From: an uncultured Lachnospiraceae bacterium
Lineage (GTDB): Bacteria; Bacillota; Clostridia; Lachnospirales; Lachnospiraceae
Assembly: GCA_945609985.1 (NCBI GenBank)
Contig: CALYZQ010000008.1
Coordinates: forward strand, 1 to 45,323
Reading direction: 5' to 3'
Length of the DNA: 45,323 bases
The position numbers and the translations under genes are program-made. The notes below the pieces were generated by a model, which did not search any database, was not told the DNA's origin, and saw only the letters and a list, made by a program, of their open reading frames with translations. This document shows positions 1 to 8,665 of this stretch, piece by piece; within the stretch, counting starts at the first letter, position 1, and every line of letters starts with the position of its first letter.

Positions 1-1
1 T

Positions 2-58
2 CATAAGGAAGGAGTGGATCTCATTCCGGCGAACATCGAATTATCTGCAATAGAACTC
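2..58 (+). pseudogene. ParA-family ATPase remnant
   Basis: Frame 2 reads HKEGVDLIPANIELSAIEL and then runs into a stop at 80-82. The string closely resembles the stretch after the Walker A region of ParA/Soj partition ATPases (EGVDL-PANIELS), as I remember the family. The usual continuation is absent, and a different gene's reading frame takes over at about position 55. The left part lies outside the window, so how much of ParA survives upstream is unknown. I read it as a remnant at a deletion junction rather than a working gene. Confidence 0.6.
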
Positions 59-267
59 AGAAAGTTGTTACTGCATTAAGAAAAGTATACAATATAGATG
101 GATATAGTATTATGCAAAATGGTGGAGAATTTTGTGATTTCGGGCATGGACATTTTCATGTTTTTCCAAGATATAAAAAAGATGGATTTGGATGGAAATA
201 TCCGGAAGGTACATTTGAATGTTCGGCCAAAGTGGCTGAACAGCTTAGAAGTGCAATGTATAAATAA
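55..267 (+). pseudogene. HIT-family protein, C-terminal remnant
   Basis: Frame 1 carries a C-terminal piece of about 70 residues with the signature HGHFHVFPRY (the HxHxH of HIT nucleotide hydrolases/transferases), a following basic-aromatic stretch, and a natural stop at 265-267. Upstream the same frame meets a stop at 4-6, and the preceding bases belong to a ParA-like reading frame, so the N-terminal half of the HIT domain (usual length 110-150 residues) is missing. No start codon with a ribosome site is visible. It is best read as a truncated gene. Confidence 0.65.
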
Positions 268-278
268 AGCGGGATAAT

Positions 279-302
279 TGACTGCACCCCATAAGTAGAC
301 AA
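279..302. mobile_element. possible IS3/IS150-type terminal inverted repeat remnant
   Basis: The segment begins TGACTGCACCCCATAAGTAG and continues ACAA. This resembles the TG-ACTGCACCC-(A/T)n-GACA ends of IS150-group IS3 elements as I remember them. No transposase is present beside it. It follows the HIT remnant directly, which fits a region shaped by insertion and deletion. The other end is not seen. Confidence 0.4.
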
Positions 303-323
303 TTGAAAAAATATAAAGTTTTC

Positions 324-355
324 TATCCAGCAGAAGATTCCTGCTGGATATTTTT
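324..355 (+). terminator. rho-independent terminator
   Basis: TATCCAGCAG (324-333) pairs with CTGCTGGATA (341-350) around a 7-base loop, followed by five T. It lies between the left-edge remnants and the end of the minus-strand regulator. On the other strand A-rich sequence follows, so it may serve both directions. Confidence 0.75.
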
Positions 356-380
356 AGGCTGCGTGTAAATATTTTAAAGT

Positions 381-1736
381 TTACTGCTCTTTGAATAGGG
401 CAATCAGCTCGCTTCTGTTTGTACATGAGGTTTTCTTTAACATGTTTTTCATGTGGAACTTTACCGTATTTTCCGAAATAAAGAGGGTATTGGCAATCTC
501 TGCGTTTGACCGCCTGTCCATTACCAGTTGAAAAACTTCTGTTTCGCGAGGCGAAAGCTGGTAATGTCTTTCAAATTCTTCCAATAATGTTTCCCGTCTC
601 TTCTCCTGGGGCACTACGGAAGCATAAATCTTTTGAGCAAAAAGCATGAAAAGGAAAATCGTGATGACAAAAGCAACAGAGGAAACCAAAACTAAAGGGA
701 GGATTTCATCCTTCAAAATAATTCCAAGAACCGTACCGGCTACATCTCCGCATCTTCCAAAAAGTAACCCCAATCCTGCCAGGTAAAGATACTGTGAGGA
801 CTTTCCGGCCATGTCTGAAAAGACGATGACACGATAAACTGAGAAAAGACCGAAGAAGACATAGCTGAGAATCCATAGAATCAGGCTGTTGTCAAGATTA
901 CTTCTAAGAATCAGCATGATAAAAGGAAAAATCAATGCTGCGATGCAGCTTACAGCGCCCAATTTACGATTTTTATCATTGACGATACCTGCAACAACCA
1001 GACCGAGTGCATAGAATGCACGAGATAACTCCAGGTTAACGGAGCTGTCTGATAAATCAGCCATGGGAAAGTAAAAGCCGATACTTTTCACAAAGCTTAA
1101 CAGGAATACAGTGATGGCGGCCAGTGCAATGAAGGAAGGAGCAAAAGAAATCTCCTGCTTTGATGAACTGCTATCATCGGTTGAACTGAGACTAACCACG
1201 TAGAGAATGATTGCAGAAATCAGCACAAACAAAGCATATAAAATCAGAGCATAACGACTCTTTAGGAAGTTATTGCTTCCCAAAAGAGAGAGAACCCAGG
1301 AACCGATACTGCCAACCCCATAGCCGATTCCGAATACAATACCCCTGTTTTGTTGTGAAACATGAGTTGTCAGTTTGGTCAAATAAATACCGGCTACGAT
1401 TCCGTGAAACAAATTCATCAGGTATCCGAAAATCAAGCAACATACTCCGTTAGGAGAAAGAACAGAAAAGACCATAAAAATAAGGTCTGCAAACAAAACT
1501 AAAATAGAGGTATAGGCTATGGAAGACGGCTTATGCCTTTTCTTTATGTAATAGGAAAAAAGTATCAGTCCCAAAATCTGAAAGAGATAGCCGATAACTT
1601 CCGAATATATGTCAGCGGCAGAAGCCGGATAAAAATCTAATAAATGATATAGCCATGTCAGGTATCCCGAACCGGTCCAAAGGAAACATAAGCCTGTCAG
1701 GATGCACACTAAAGTATTATTGTATTTCTTTTTCAT
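381..1736 (-). CDS. membrane-integrated LuxR-type transcriptional regulator
   Basis: The protein has 451 residues. Residues 1 to about 370 form a run of roughly 12 hydrophobic segments laid out like a major-facilitator-type domain. The last 65 residues are a LuxR/NarL helix-turn-helix (LSPRETEVFQLV, then SNAEIANTLFISENTVKFHM). Regulators of this build are known mainly from Eggerthellaceae and some Clostridia; the membrane part is thought to sense a ligand. The start is supported by TTGGAG about 8 bases upstream on the minus strand. A consensus promoter and a candidate autoregulatory box lie just upstream. It is divergent from the exported-protein genes starting at 1927, which are its likely targets (inference). 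Confidence 0.85.
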   Translation of the reverse strand: MKKKYNNTLVCILTGLCFLWTGSGYLTWLYHLLDFYPASAADIYSEVIGYLFQILGLILFSYYIKKRHKPSSIAYTSILVLFADLIFMVFSVLSPNGVCCLIFGYLMNLFHGIVAGIYLTKLTTHVSQQNRGIVFGIGYGVGSIGSWVLSLLGSNNFLKSRYALILYALFVLISAIILYVVSLSSTDDSSSSKQEISFAPSFIALAAITVFLLSFVKSIGFYFPMADLSDSSVNLELSRAFYALGLVVAGIVNDKNRKLGAVSCIAALIFPFIMLILRSNLDNSLILWILSYVFFGLFSVYRVIVFSDMAGKSSQYLYLAGLGLLFGRCGDVAGTVLGIILKDEILPLVLVSSVAFVITIFLFMLFAQKIYASVVPQEKRRETLLEEFERHYQLSPRETEVFQLVMDRRSNAEIANTLFISENTVKFHMKNMLKKTSCTNRSELIALFKEQ

Positions 1737-1759
1737 ATGAATTCTCCAAAATCTTATAA

Positions 1760-1829
1760 ATTACTACCCTATTATACATTTGTTTTCCCCTTAGTGCAAA
1801 TTTCTTTTTCGTGAAAGATTACTACCCTA
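1760..1829. promoter_or_regulatory. paired 12-bp direct repeat, candidate LuxR-regulator operator
   Basis: ATTACTACCCTA occurs exactly at 1760-1771 and 1818-1829, start-to-start 58 bp, in the divergent intergenic region. Copy 1 covers the start site of the minus-strand regulator promoter. Copy 2 lies about 100 bp before the plus-strand start codon, where no good -35 box is visible. The arrangement suits one regulator acting on both genes; binding is inferred, not shown. Confidence 0.5.
1771..1799 (-). promoter_or_regulatory. sigma-A promoter of the LuxR-type regulator
   Basis: Read on the minus strand, TTGCAC (1799-1794) and TATAAT (1776-1771) are spaced by 17 bases, near consensus. A copy of the TAGGGTAGTAAT repeat overlaps the expected transcription start, which would suit autorepression. 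Confidence 0.7.
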
Positions 1830-1846
1830 AAACTATCCTTTAGAAA

Positions 1847-1865
1847 TTTACGATGTTGTCGTAAA
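1847..1865. promoter_or_regulatory. perfect inverted repeat upstream of the CxxC lipoprotein gene
   Basis: TTTACGA and TCGTAAA are perfect 7-bp arms around a TGTTG spacer. No T-tract follows, so this is more like an operator or an RNA leader hairpin than a terminator. Confidence 0.45.
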
Positions 1866-1926
1866 ATATAAGTATATTTTTACGAACAAGTATAAATTGA
1901 GAGAATAAAGGAAGTGATTTCATTAA

Positions 1927-3240
1927 ATGAGAAAATCATTCTATTGTAAGAAAATCATGATCACACTGTGGCTGTCCATATGCTTGCTTTGTGCCTGTGG
2001 CAAGACGACATCGGAATCTGCGGACGGGCCACCCGGCAGTCAGGTTGCCGGTAGCACTGTCTCTGACGATGGGGCGGATTTCAGGGAAACGGAAACCCAA
2101 GGGACAGATACGAACGCGACGGAGTCCAAAGCTTCGGAGCCGGCGCAAATCGAGTATGCCACTATCATCTATGTGACGATAAATCCGAAGCTGGCACTGT
2201 ACCTGGATGAGAATGATGTGGTCATCGCGGTGGATTGCTTAAATCAGGACGCATACCAAATCACGGACGAAGTGAAGCTAATCGGTGAACCGGTGGAACA
2301 ATGCATGGAACTGATTGTCGAGACAGCAATTGAGAAAGAGTTCCTGCAGGAGGGGAAAGAAGTTCAAATAGAGATTGCACAAACCGACCGGCAGATTGAC
2401 AATACAACAATCCGGCAACAGATCGAGAAGGCAATTGACACTACAACTGAAAAAAACAATATGGATGTGGTGGTGAAAACCGAAAGCATCGAATTGATGG
2501 AGCAGCCCGAGGACATCGATATCTGCCCGGAATGCCGGGGAACAGGAGCCTGCATCTGGTGCGAAACTACAGAAAACTGCAAGGTCTGTAACGGAGCAAA
2601 GGAAATTATCTGTGATACCTGCAAGGATGGCAGTGTAGCCTGCCACAAATGCAACGGGGAAAGTCAACAGGAGGTCACGACCCAGACTCGAACGATAGAA
2701 GTGGAGTACTGCACGAAATGCGGTGCAAGGCGGGATGGCTCTGAAGGGGTAATTACCTCAACATGTGCGATTTGTAATGGAACAGGTTATCATTCCTGTC
2801 ATGCCTGCCGAGGAGCGAAAGGTTTCAATTGCTGGACCTGTAACGGTGGGTATGAAACCTGCTGTTCGGACCCCAACTGCCCAAGATGCCATGGGTCGGG
2901 AAGTGCTGTTTGCGGACAATGTGACAACGGATGGCGAAGCTGTAATGAATGCGGTGGAACCGGCAAAGAAGTCTGCCGAGAGTGCTCCGGCGGCACAACC
3001 AGCTGCCCGCATCCCGGTGATGCAGTAGAAATTCGAATAGAAACCACAGAGGAACAAGCAGAAAACACCGAAGTCTGTGATTCCTGCAACGGTTCCGGAA
3101 CAGAGCGTTGCCCGAGCTGTGGCGGAGAATACAGACAGCCCTGTGGTGAATGCAGCGGAACCGGAAAGGAACGCTGCAGTGTGTGTGAGGAAACAGGAAG
3201 ATGCAGGAGATGTGACGGATTCGGACATATCGATATATAA
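1927..3240 (+). CDS. lipoprotein with RsgI-like domain and DnaJ-type CxxC zinc-finger array
   Basis: The protein has 437 residues. It starts with a lipoprotein signal (LLCAC lipobox, Cys at about residue 24), then an acidic Ser/Thr-rich linker. Residues of about 75-190 (VTINPKLALYLDENDVVIAV and on) resemble the extracellular middle domain of RsgI anti-sigma factors (INPS-x-E-LELN-DRVI). The rest, about 195-437, holds 18 CxxC pairs, many as CxxCxGxG, like the DnaJ cysteine-rich domain repeated several times. An AAAGGAAG site precedes the ATG. It heads a three-gene group of exported proteins. Zinc binding is expected from the motif. The role is unknown; no sigma factor or J domain is present. 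Confidence 0.75.
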   Translation: MRKSFYCKKIMITLWLSICLLCACGKTTSESADGPPGSQVAGSTVSDDGADFRETETQGTDTNATESKASEPAQIEYATIIYVTINPKLALYLDENDVVIAVDCLNQDAYQITDEVKLIGEPVEQCMELIVETAIEKEFLQEGKEVQIEIAQTDRQIDNTTIRQQIEKAIDTTTEKNNMDVVVKTESIELMEQPEDIDICPECRGTGACIWCETTENCKVCNGAKEIICDTCKDGSVACHKCNGESQQEVTTQTRTIEVEYCTKCGARRDGSEGVITSTCAICNGTGYHSCHACRGAKGFNCWTCNGGYETCCSDPNCPRCHGSGSAVCGQCDNGWRSCNECGGTGKEVCRECSGGTTSCPHPGDAVEIRIETTEEQAENTEVCDSCNGSGTERCPSCGGEYRQPCGECSGTGKERCSVCEETGRCRRCDGFGHIDI

Positions 3241-3291
3241 GTGTTAATATTGCGCTATATATGCGTTTACATAAATTTGTATGGATAATTA

Positions 3292-3299
3292 AAAGGAGG
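3292..3299 (+). promoter_or_regulatory. strong ribosome binding site
   Basis: AAAGGAGG ends 10 bases before the ATG at 3310 and decides that start. Confidence 0.75.
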
Positions 3300-3309
3300 A
3301 CTTAGACAA

Positions 3310-6123
3310 ATGAAAAGGCAAATTATGAAATACCTGGCGTTTCTATTGTCAATTGTTATGGCGGTTTCAATGTTTGCAAATCTGGATTTTGCAGTGGCTG
3401 CTGCAGATGACAAAGTAGATATTACCCAAGAGGATTATTCGCAGGACGAAAACGGGGAGTATTGTTATAGTGTCAGTTCGGGTGACGCATATGGCACTAT
3501 TTATGTACCGAGGGAATACCGCCTGTTTGTCGAAAATGCAGTGACTGTAGACAAGCTTATACTAGAAAGCGGAGCAAATTTGGATATTACCGGTAGCGGT
3601 TCGGTCTCATGTTCCGATATTCAGGCATCAGACGGAGCGCTTATGATGTTACAGTCAAGAGCAAATAAACCGGAAGCGATTACGGGATTATATGATATCT
3701 TCTATAACGATGAGACTCAGCGAGACGAAGAGATTGATATATATGCAGACCCCGGAGAACCCGAGTGGGAATGGATGAAGTTCTGTTATACAGATACTGA
3801 ATCCGGTGGAAAGTGGTATGTATGTCCTGGGGATAACCCCCAATTCAATGACAATGAGTATAGTGTGATGTATGACAATTTTGGTGGGGAGGCTAAGGTG
3901 GAACTTGGTGGAACCACGCTTGTTAATCCATATGAAAAGTATCCCTTTGTTCAGAATCAATCCGGTACATATGATGCATTAAGTTTTACCCTGACACCAC
4001 CTGATACCCGACAGAATCAGACTCCGATTGTCGAAATCGTAGTTCATGATACACCGGAAAAAGTATATCGTTCTGATTTGGATGCAGATGATCCATACAG
4101 AATACCACTGACAAAAAACAATAACACTTATTCTTTTTCTTTTACACCTGAAAGTGCCACAGGTTTTGATATCATAATTAACTGGTCAGAATATGATGCC
4201 TTTAATGGAAATGATGATTTTCCTATTCTGGTTGAGATAGAGTGTGGTGGAAACGGCACAATTGATTTGCAAGATGTAAGTGAAGGGAACATATTTGTTT
4301 TAGATAACTGTACCAAGGCCCGTTTTACAGAGGGTACTACCGAGGTTGTTTTATCTTGGGCTGAGAATTCTGCTCCTCGTAGAATTGTAGTCGATGGTGA
4401 AGGTGGAAATGAATATACCGAAATATCCGGCACCTCTCAAAGTGTCAGACTTAATCTTGATGAATGGTATTTCTGCCACATTTGGGTAGAATTCGATGAA
4501 CATAACGAAGGACAAGAGGGAGGTTACAACTTTACCCGCCTGCAGGACGAACTCAATGAAACATATTTTGCATTCGGCGACATTAATGATAGCGGAACTG
4601 CAGATACTGATGATTTGAAATATGGTGTCATGAGAACCCTCTATGATGGCTTCCGTGTGAACGAAGGAAGGTACCAGAGAGAAGGCGCGGCACTGGGATT
4701 AAAAAAAGATTTTAATAAACAGGATCCTACAAATTTGAATGCGAATATGAACTGGTTGCTTTCTTTTGCCAGTGTTGAAACAACACCGATTGAAGATGAT
4801 ACCATAACGGCAACGGATAAAAGCGGTGCTTTACATACGTTTGCAGCATATAAAGTAACGATAACAATAAATAAACTTTACGAAAATAGAACTGATTTGG
4901 CTAATTTCCCCGGAGAAAGCGAAGAAGCAACTTCGTTAGGAGAGGAAGAGAAAATTGTACTCACGGCCACAGCGTACTTAATCAATATGACAGACAGTGA
5001 TGAACAGGTAATCATCAAAGTAAAAGATAACTATTTTGTTCGTGATGCCCACAGTGAGGCGGGTGGTAATACAGATGATTTAGAGGGCTTCGAGGGTCTG
5101 AATGCGCAGGCTTTGATTCTGGTGGCAGATTATGGCACGAAAGAGGACATTGTTGTATTCGGCAATTACGCAACCATGAATGAGACCTTGTCTGATGAAA
5201 CATCTGGTAGTTATTATGCATCAGGCTTTGGCACGAATGGCGAAATGAAGTTTCTGGGTGATAAATTTGTTGTGATGAAACCTGGATTCCTTGGTGTTAC
5301 CATTGGAGGAACAGGTGAGAGCAAGTCGCCTCTTGCGTGGAGCGTAGAAAGCAGTCTGTCGATTGCGGAGACAGGTGTGAACAGCGATAAAGATACCGAA
5401 ACCGATATTTATTTTGGCTTTGACTCTGTTGAGATTGCTCCGATTACATCAGAAAAAGTTACCGGACTTAGCGTTACTTCAATCAGTGACGTTGAAGTAT
5501 TGGATGGCATTCCGGAAAATGCTGTGAAGGTGGAAGAAACAGCACCGGGAAGCGAATACACCGTGCATTTTCTGTCAGACTATTATGATACGGTGAGAAT
5601 TAAGGTTACTTATAACACTACTACTGGTACACAAAGCGGCATTATGACCTTAAATCGTGTGGGTATCATGATTCAGGGTGGTATGACGGCTGGAGATTCA
5701 GGTACAGTCAGCATTATGCATGGACATAATTTGGGCGAAACTTTAAATCAGGATGTTTACAATGCTTATAAAGCCGCTAATCCGGACAAGACACATGGTG
5801 ATTATAAATATGCTTACTATGCAACCTACTATTACCCTACAGACAGCAATGCAGACAGCGCAGACACTTCACTGTTTGTGACCTACACATATGCAGACGG
5901 TTCAGTAGAGAGGAAGCTTTTGCAAAGCAATTACTTTACAGCAGCAACAGCTGAAAACGTTGCCATGAGTGACTATATCCTGTATATGGGCGACGGAAGT
6001 AATGCACCTGTAAAGGTAGAAGCCATTGCAGTACCTAATGTAAATCCAGATGGAACAATCAATGGTGCAAAGTTGGGTGCCGGTAAGGGTGTGGAAGGTA
6101 CTTTCGATATTGAATCTGAATAA
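3310..6123 (+). CDS. large secreted protein of unknown function with a dockerin-like calcium loop
   Basis: The protein has 937 residues with a Sec signal peptide (MKRQIMKYLAFLLSIVMAVS, cleavage near AVAAA-DDK). The body is rich in Thr, Asp, Glu and aromatic residues, as in beta-rich exported proteins. Around residues 422-440 FGDINDSGTADTDDLKYGVM matches one half of a dockerin type I repeat (DxNxxGxxxxxD), a likely Ca-binding loop; a second clear repeat was not seen. No sortase signal or membrane anchor is present at the C-terminus. It sits between two other exported proteins. I do not recognise the family. It may assemble with the downstream membrane-anchored Ig-like protein (inference from context only). 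Confidence 0.75.
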   Translation: MKRQIMKYLAFLLSIVMAVSMFANLDFAVAAADDKVDITQEDYSQDENGEYCYSVSSGDAYGTIYVPREYRLFVENAVTVDKLILESGANLDITGSGSVSCSDIQASDGALMMLQSRANKPEAITGLYDIFYNDETQRDEEIDIYADPGEPEWEWMKFCYTDTESGGKWYVCPGDNPQFNDNEYSVMYDNFGGEAKVELGGTTLVNPYEKYPFVQNQSGTYDALSFTLTPPDTRQNQTPIVEIVVHDTPEKVYRSDLDADDPYRIPLTKNNNTYSFSFTPESATGFDIIINWSEYDAFNGNDDFPILVEIECGGNGTIDLQDVSEGNIFVLDNCTKARFTEGTTEVVLSWAENSAPRRIVVDGEGGNEYTEISGTSQSVRLNLDEWYFCHIWVEFDEHNEGQEGGYNFTRLQDELNETYFAFGDINDSGTADTDDLKYGVMRTLYDGFRVNEGRYQREGAALGLKKDFNKQDPTNLNANMNWLLSFASVETTPIEDDTITATDKSGALHTFAAYKVTITINKLYENRTDLANFPGESEEATSLGEEEKIVLTATAYLINMTDSDEQVIIKVKDNYFVRDAHSEAGGNTDDLEGFEGLNAQALILVADYGTKEDIVVFGNYATMNETLSDETSGSYYASGFGTNGEMKFLGDKFVVMKPGFLGVTIGGTGESKSPLAWSVESSLSIAETGVNSDKDTETDIYFGFDSVEIAPITSEKVTGLSVTSISDVEVLDGIPENAVKVEETAPGSEYTVHFLSDYYDTVRIKVTYNTTTGTQSGIMTLNRVGIMIQGGMTAGDSGTVSIMHGHNLGETLNQDVYNAYKAANPDKTHGDYKYAYYATYYYPTDSNADSADTSLFVTYTYADGSVERKLLQSNYFTAATAENVAMSDYILYMGDGSNAPVKVEAIAVPNVNPDGTINGAKLGAGKGVEGTFDIESE

Positions 6124-6156
6124 GGATACTTTAGATGAAATGGAAGGAATGAAGGA

Positions 6157-7845
6157 ATGAAGAAAATAACAAACAGAATGATTTCTTTTGCTTTCCTGAT
6201 GTGCATGGGGCTGTTCCTGTTTAGCTTAAGGGTAAATGCGGCAAACAATGTCACAACAATTAATGCAAGCGGAGATACGCAAGGAGCAACCATATCGGGC
6301 ACAACAGATGATGATGTGGTAGCTGTTCTGATAGAAATTTTAGATGAAAGTAACCAGGTTGTTACTTTGGAAACACATGCGGTAACAGCCGGAGAATATT
6401 CTGCAACTCTTTCATGTACATTGGTTGAAGGAAGCACATACACTGCATATGTTGTAAATTATAACGGCACCGGTGAGCCTAAGAAGACCACATTTGTGAT
6501 ACCGATATCTGTAACAGGTGTCGCTCTTAACAAAACATCGGGAACGATTACTACAGAAGGTGGAACACTGCAGCTTACAGCTACAGTATCTCCTACTAAT
6601 GCAACCAATCCTGCTGTCACTTGGTCATCCAGTAATCCAAGTGTTGCAACCGTTGATACCACCGGTAAGGTGACTGCGGTAGCTAATGGTACGGCGACCA
6701 TTACTGTTACCACAACGGACCAGAATAAAACTGCAACTGCAACTATCACAGTGGCAATCAGCAGCGGAGAAGGAAGTGGCACAGGCAGCGGAGAAGGCAG
6801 TGGCACAGGCAGCGGAGAAGGCAGTGGCACAGGCAGCGGAGAAGGCAGTGGCACAGATAACGGTACAGGCAGTGGCACAGGTAGCGGTACAGGCAGTGGT
6901 ACAGGTAGTAGCTCAAGCGGTAGTTCATCATCAGGCTCAACCACGACACCGGCACCTACAACACCGGCGAAAGCGGAGGTGACCACATCTGAAGAGACAA
7001 AAAATACAATAACCACTACAACAACCGCGAAACCGGCTACCACAACGGAGGAGAGCAATACAGAACAGACTACGGGTGTATGCAGTGAAGATGGTGCCGA
7101 TGGTTGGACGAATATTAAAACAGAAATTAACGACAAACTTAACAATGCGTTAGAAACTGCAGAAGACGAAGAGATAGTTGTTGCTGTTGAGATGAATGGT
7201 GAAGATACCGTTCCTGCAGACGTATTTGAGACCATTGAAGGACAGAATATAACGGTTACCTTCGATATGGGTAACGGAATTGTCTGGGCAGTAAACGGTA
7301 TGGATGTCACTGCAGGCAACTTCACAGATATCAATTTTGGGGCATCAACCGGAGAAGGTGTAACAAGTATCCCTGTTGAATTAATTACAAATCTCGTTGA
7401 AGATAGGTTCTGTGTTGAATTGACACTGGAATATGAAGGCGAATTCGGATTTACTGCAGTGATGTCAGTCAATGTAGATAAGAATAACGCAGGTAAGTAT
7501 GCAAATCTGTTCTACTACAATCCTGAAACAGAATGCATGGAATTCATTTGTTCTGCACCTATTAAGGAAGACGGAACAGTAGACCTTACCTTTACACATG
7601 CATCTGATTATGTCATAGTAGTAGGTGAAACAGTAATGAGTGTTGCAGATAATGTATCTGCTGAAGATATTAATGAAGCAACTCCGGAGGAAACACCGGC
7701 AGAAACACCGGCAGAAACGTCACCGGTAGAAATCGATACTGTAGAAGACGATGCATTCAGTCCTTTCTGGATTATTGTAATAGGTATCCTGATTCTTCTG
7801 GTTAGCGGAATTGTAATCTTAGCAGTAAATAAGAAAAAAGAATAG
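6157..7845 (+). CDS. Ig-like (Big_2) surface protein with Gly-Ser repeat linker and C-terminal membrane anchor
   Basis: The protein has 562 residues. A signal peptide (about 1-28, ending VNA-A) is followed by a beta domain (about 30-115). A bacterial Ig-like group 2 domain spans about 117-200 ([52 protein letters not shown]). Residues of about 203-250 are a GSGEGSGT repeat linker encoded by a tandem DNA repeat, then a Thr/Pro-rich stretch, a second folded region, and a C-terminal membrane helix ([17 protein letters not shown]) with a KKKE tail. There is no LPxTG, so anchoring is by the helix. It is the last gene of the exported-protein group; a terminator follows within 15 bases. Domain type suggests adhesion or envelope architecture, unproven. 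Confidence 0.8.
   Translation: MKKITNRMISFAFLMCMGLFLFSLRVNAANNVTTINASGDTQGATISGTTDDDVVAVLIEILDESNQVVTLETHAVTAGEYSATLSCTLVEGSTYTAYVVNYNGTGEPKKTTFVIPISVTGVALNKTSGTITTEGGTLQLTATVSPTNATNPAVTWSSSNPSVATVDTTGKVTAVANGTATITVTTTDQNKTATATITVAISSGEGSGTGSGEGSGTGSGEGSGTGSGEGSGTDNGTGSGTGSGTGSGTGSSSSGSSSSGSTTTPAPTTPAKAEVTTSEETKNTITTTTTAKPATTTEESNTEQTTGVCSEDGADGWTNIKTEINDKLNNALETAEDEEIVVAVEMNGEDTVPADVFETIEGQNITVTFDMGNGIVWAVNGMDVTAGNFTDINFGASTGEGVTSIPVELITNLVEDRFCVELTLEYEGEFGFTAVMSVNVDKNNAGKYANLFYYNPETECMEFICSAPIKEDGTVDLTFTHASDYVIVVGETVMSVADNVSAEDINEATPEETPAETPAETSPVEIDTVEDDAFSPFWIIVIGILILLVSGIVILAVNKKKE
6763..6906 (+). repeat. in-frame 24-bp/12-bp tandem repeat (GSGEGSGT linker)
   Basis: Four 24-bp units start AGCGGAGAAGG(A/C)AGTGGCAC at 6763, 6787, 6811 and 6835; units 2 and 3 are identical. 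They are followed by four 12-bp units of the (A/G)(A/G)(C/T)GG(C/T)ACAG(G)(C/T) type at 6859-6906. Each length change of a unit keeps the reading frame, so the linker can vary in length by slippage. Confidence 0.85.
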
Positions 7846-7859
7846 AACGTTTCATTTAA

Positions 7860-7888
7860 GGGGGCTGTCATTTGACAGCCCCCTTTTT
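7860..7888 (+). terminator. strong rho-independent terminator
   Basis: GGGGGCTGTCA (7860-7870) pairs perfectly with TGACAGCCCCC (7873-7883), followed by five T. It closes the exported-protein group. Confidence 0.95.
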
Positions 7889-7931
7889 GGATTTATAGAA
7901 AATTAGACAATAATATATAGTGATTATAGAT

Positions 7932-8540
7932 TTAAATCTTCTCAAAATCATCCACACCATGCTTACACCAGGGGCAGATGAAATCGGGCGGAAGCTCTTC
8001 ACCCTCATAAACATAGCCGCAGACCTTACAGCGGTAACCGGTCTTTTGCTTCTCTTCCGGCTGTGGCTTCGGTTTAATAGTGGACTGATAATATGCATAG
8101 GTAACCGGTGTCTGCGCACTGTCCAGTACCTCTGCCTCAGTTACCTCTGCGATAAATAAGGTATGTGAACCCATATCAACCGTTTGCGTAACCGTGCATG
8201 CAAAATAGGCACAGGAATTGAAGGTCAGATAAGGGATTCCGTCTTCGGTTGTAGTACAGGGAAAATTCTTGAATTTGTCTACATCACGGCCGCTTTGAAA
8301 ACCAAAATGTTTAAAAGTCTCAAACGCGGTATTTTCAGAAAGAACCGTTATAACTGTCTTTTTTGTTCGAAGCACCATATCGTGGGTGTAGGAACTTTTA
8401 TTCATGGCAAAGCTGATCTGGTAAGGTTTGCTGGTGATCTGGGTCACCGTGTTGATGATGGAACCGTTCAGTTTCTCTCCTTCTTTGGCTGCGATCATAA
8501 ACAACCCATAGGAGAGCTTATGAAATGCGGAAGTATTCAT
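7932..8540 (-). CDS. flavin reductase-rubredoxin fusion protein (high-molecular-weight rubredoxin type)
   Basis: The protein has 202 residues. Residues 1 to about 150 are a flavin reductase-like FMN domain (MNTSAFHKLSYGLFMIAAKE at the start, the usual opening of this family). Residues of about 168-202 are a complete rubredoxin with both iron-binding knuckles (CKVCG and CPWC). In acetogens such fusions (Hrb) pass electrons from NAD(P)H to oxygen- or NO-reducing flavodiiron proteins; a similar oxidative-stress role is likely here but no flavodiiron gene is in the window. AAAGGAG lies upstream of the ATG on the minus strand. It is transcribed alone, convergent with the upstream exported-protein group. 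Confidence 0.88.
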   Translation of the reverse strand: MNTSAFHKLSYGLFMIAAKEGEKLNGSIINTVTQITSKPYQISFAMNKSSYTHDMVLRTKKTVITVLSENTAFETFKHFGFQSGRDVDKFKNFPCTTTEDGIPYLTFNSCAYFACTVTQTVDMGSHTLFIAEVTEAEVLDSAQTPVTYAYYQSTIKPKPQPEEKQKTGYRCKVCGYVYEGEELPPDFICPWCKHGVDDFEKI

Positions 8541-8665
8541 AGTGAAGCTCCTTTCTTTTTTCCTTTAAAAGCATTATACTATAAATGATAACCTTTCGAA
8601 AGAAAAAGATTCAAAAAAGCTCTGAACGGTTACAACAAAAATGGAAAAGGAATGGAGGTTTTTGC

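Noticed and set aside
6763..6906. CRISPR-like array
   Set aside because: The repeats are directly adjacent, in frame and without unique spacers; they code for a protein linker.
6459..7472. Long minus-strand open frame opposite the Ig-like protein gene
   Set aside because: It is rich in Val/Pro/Leu repeats that mirror the GSGEGSGT repeat on the other strand and has no ribosome site. It is a composition shadow of the real gene.
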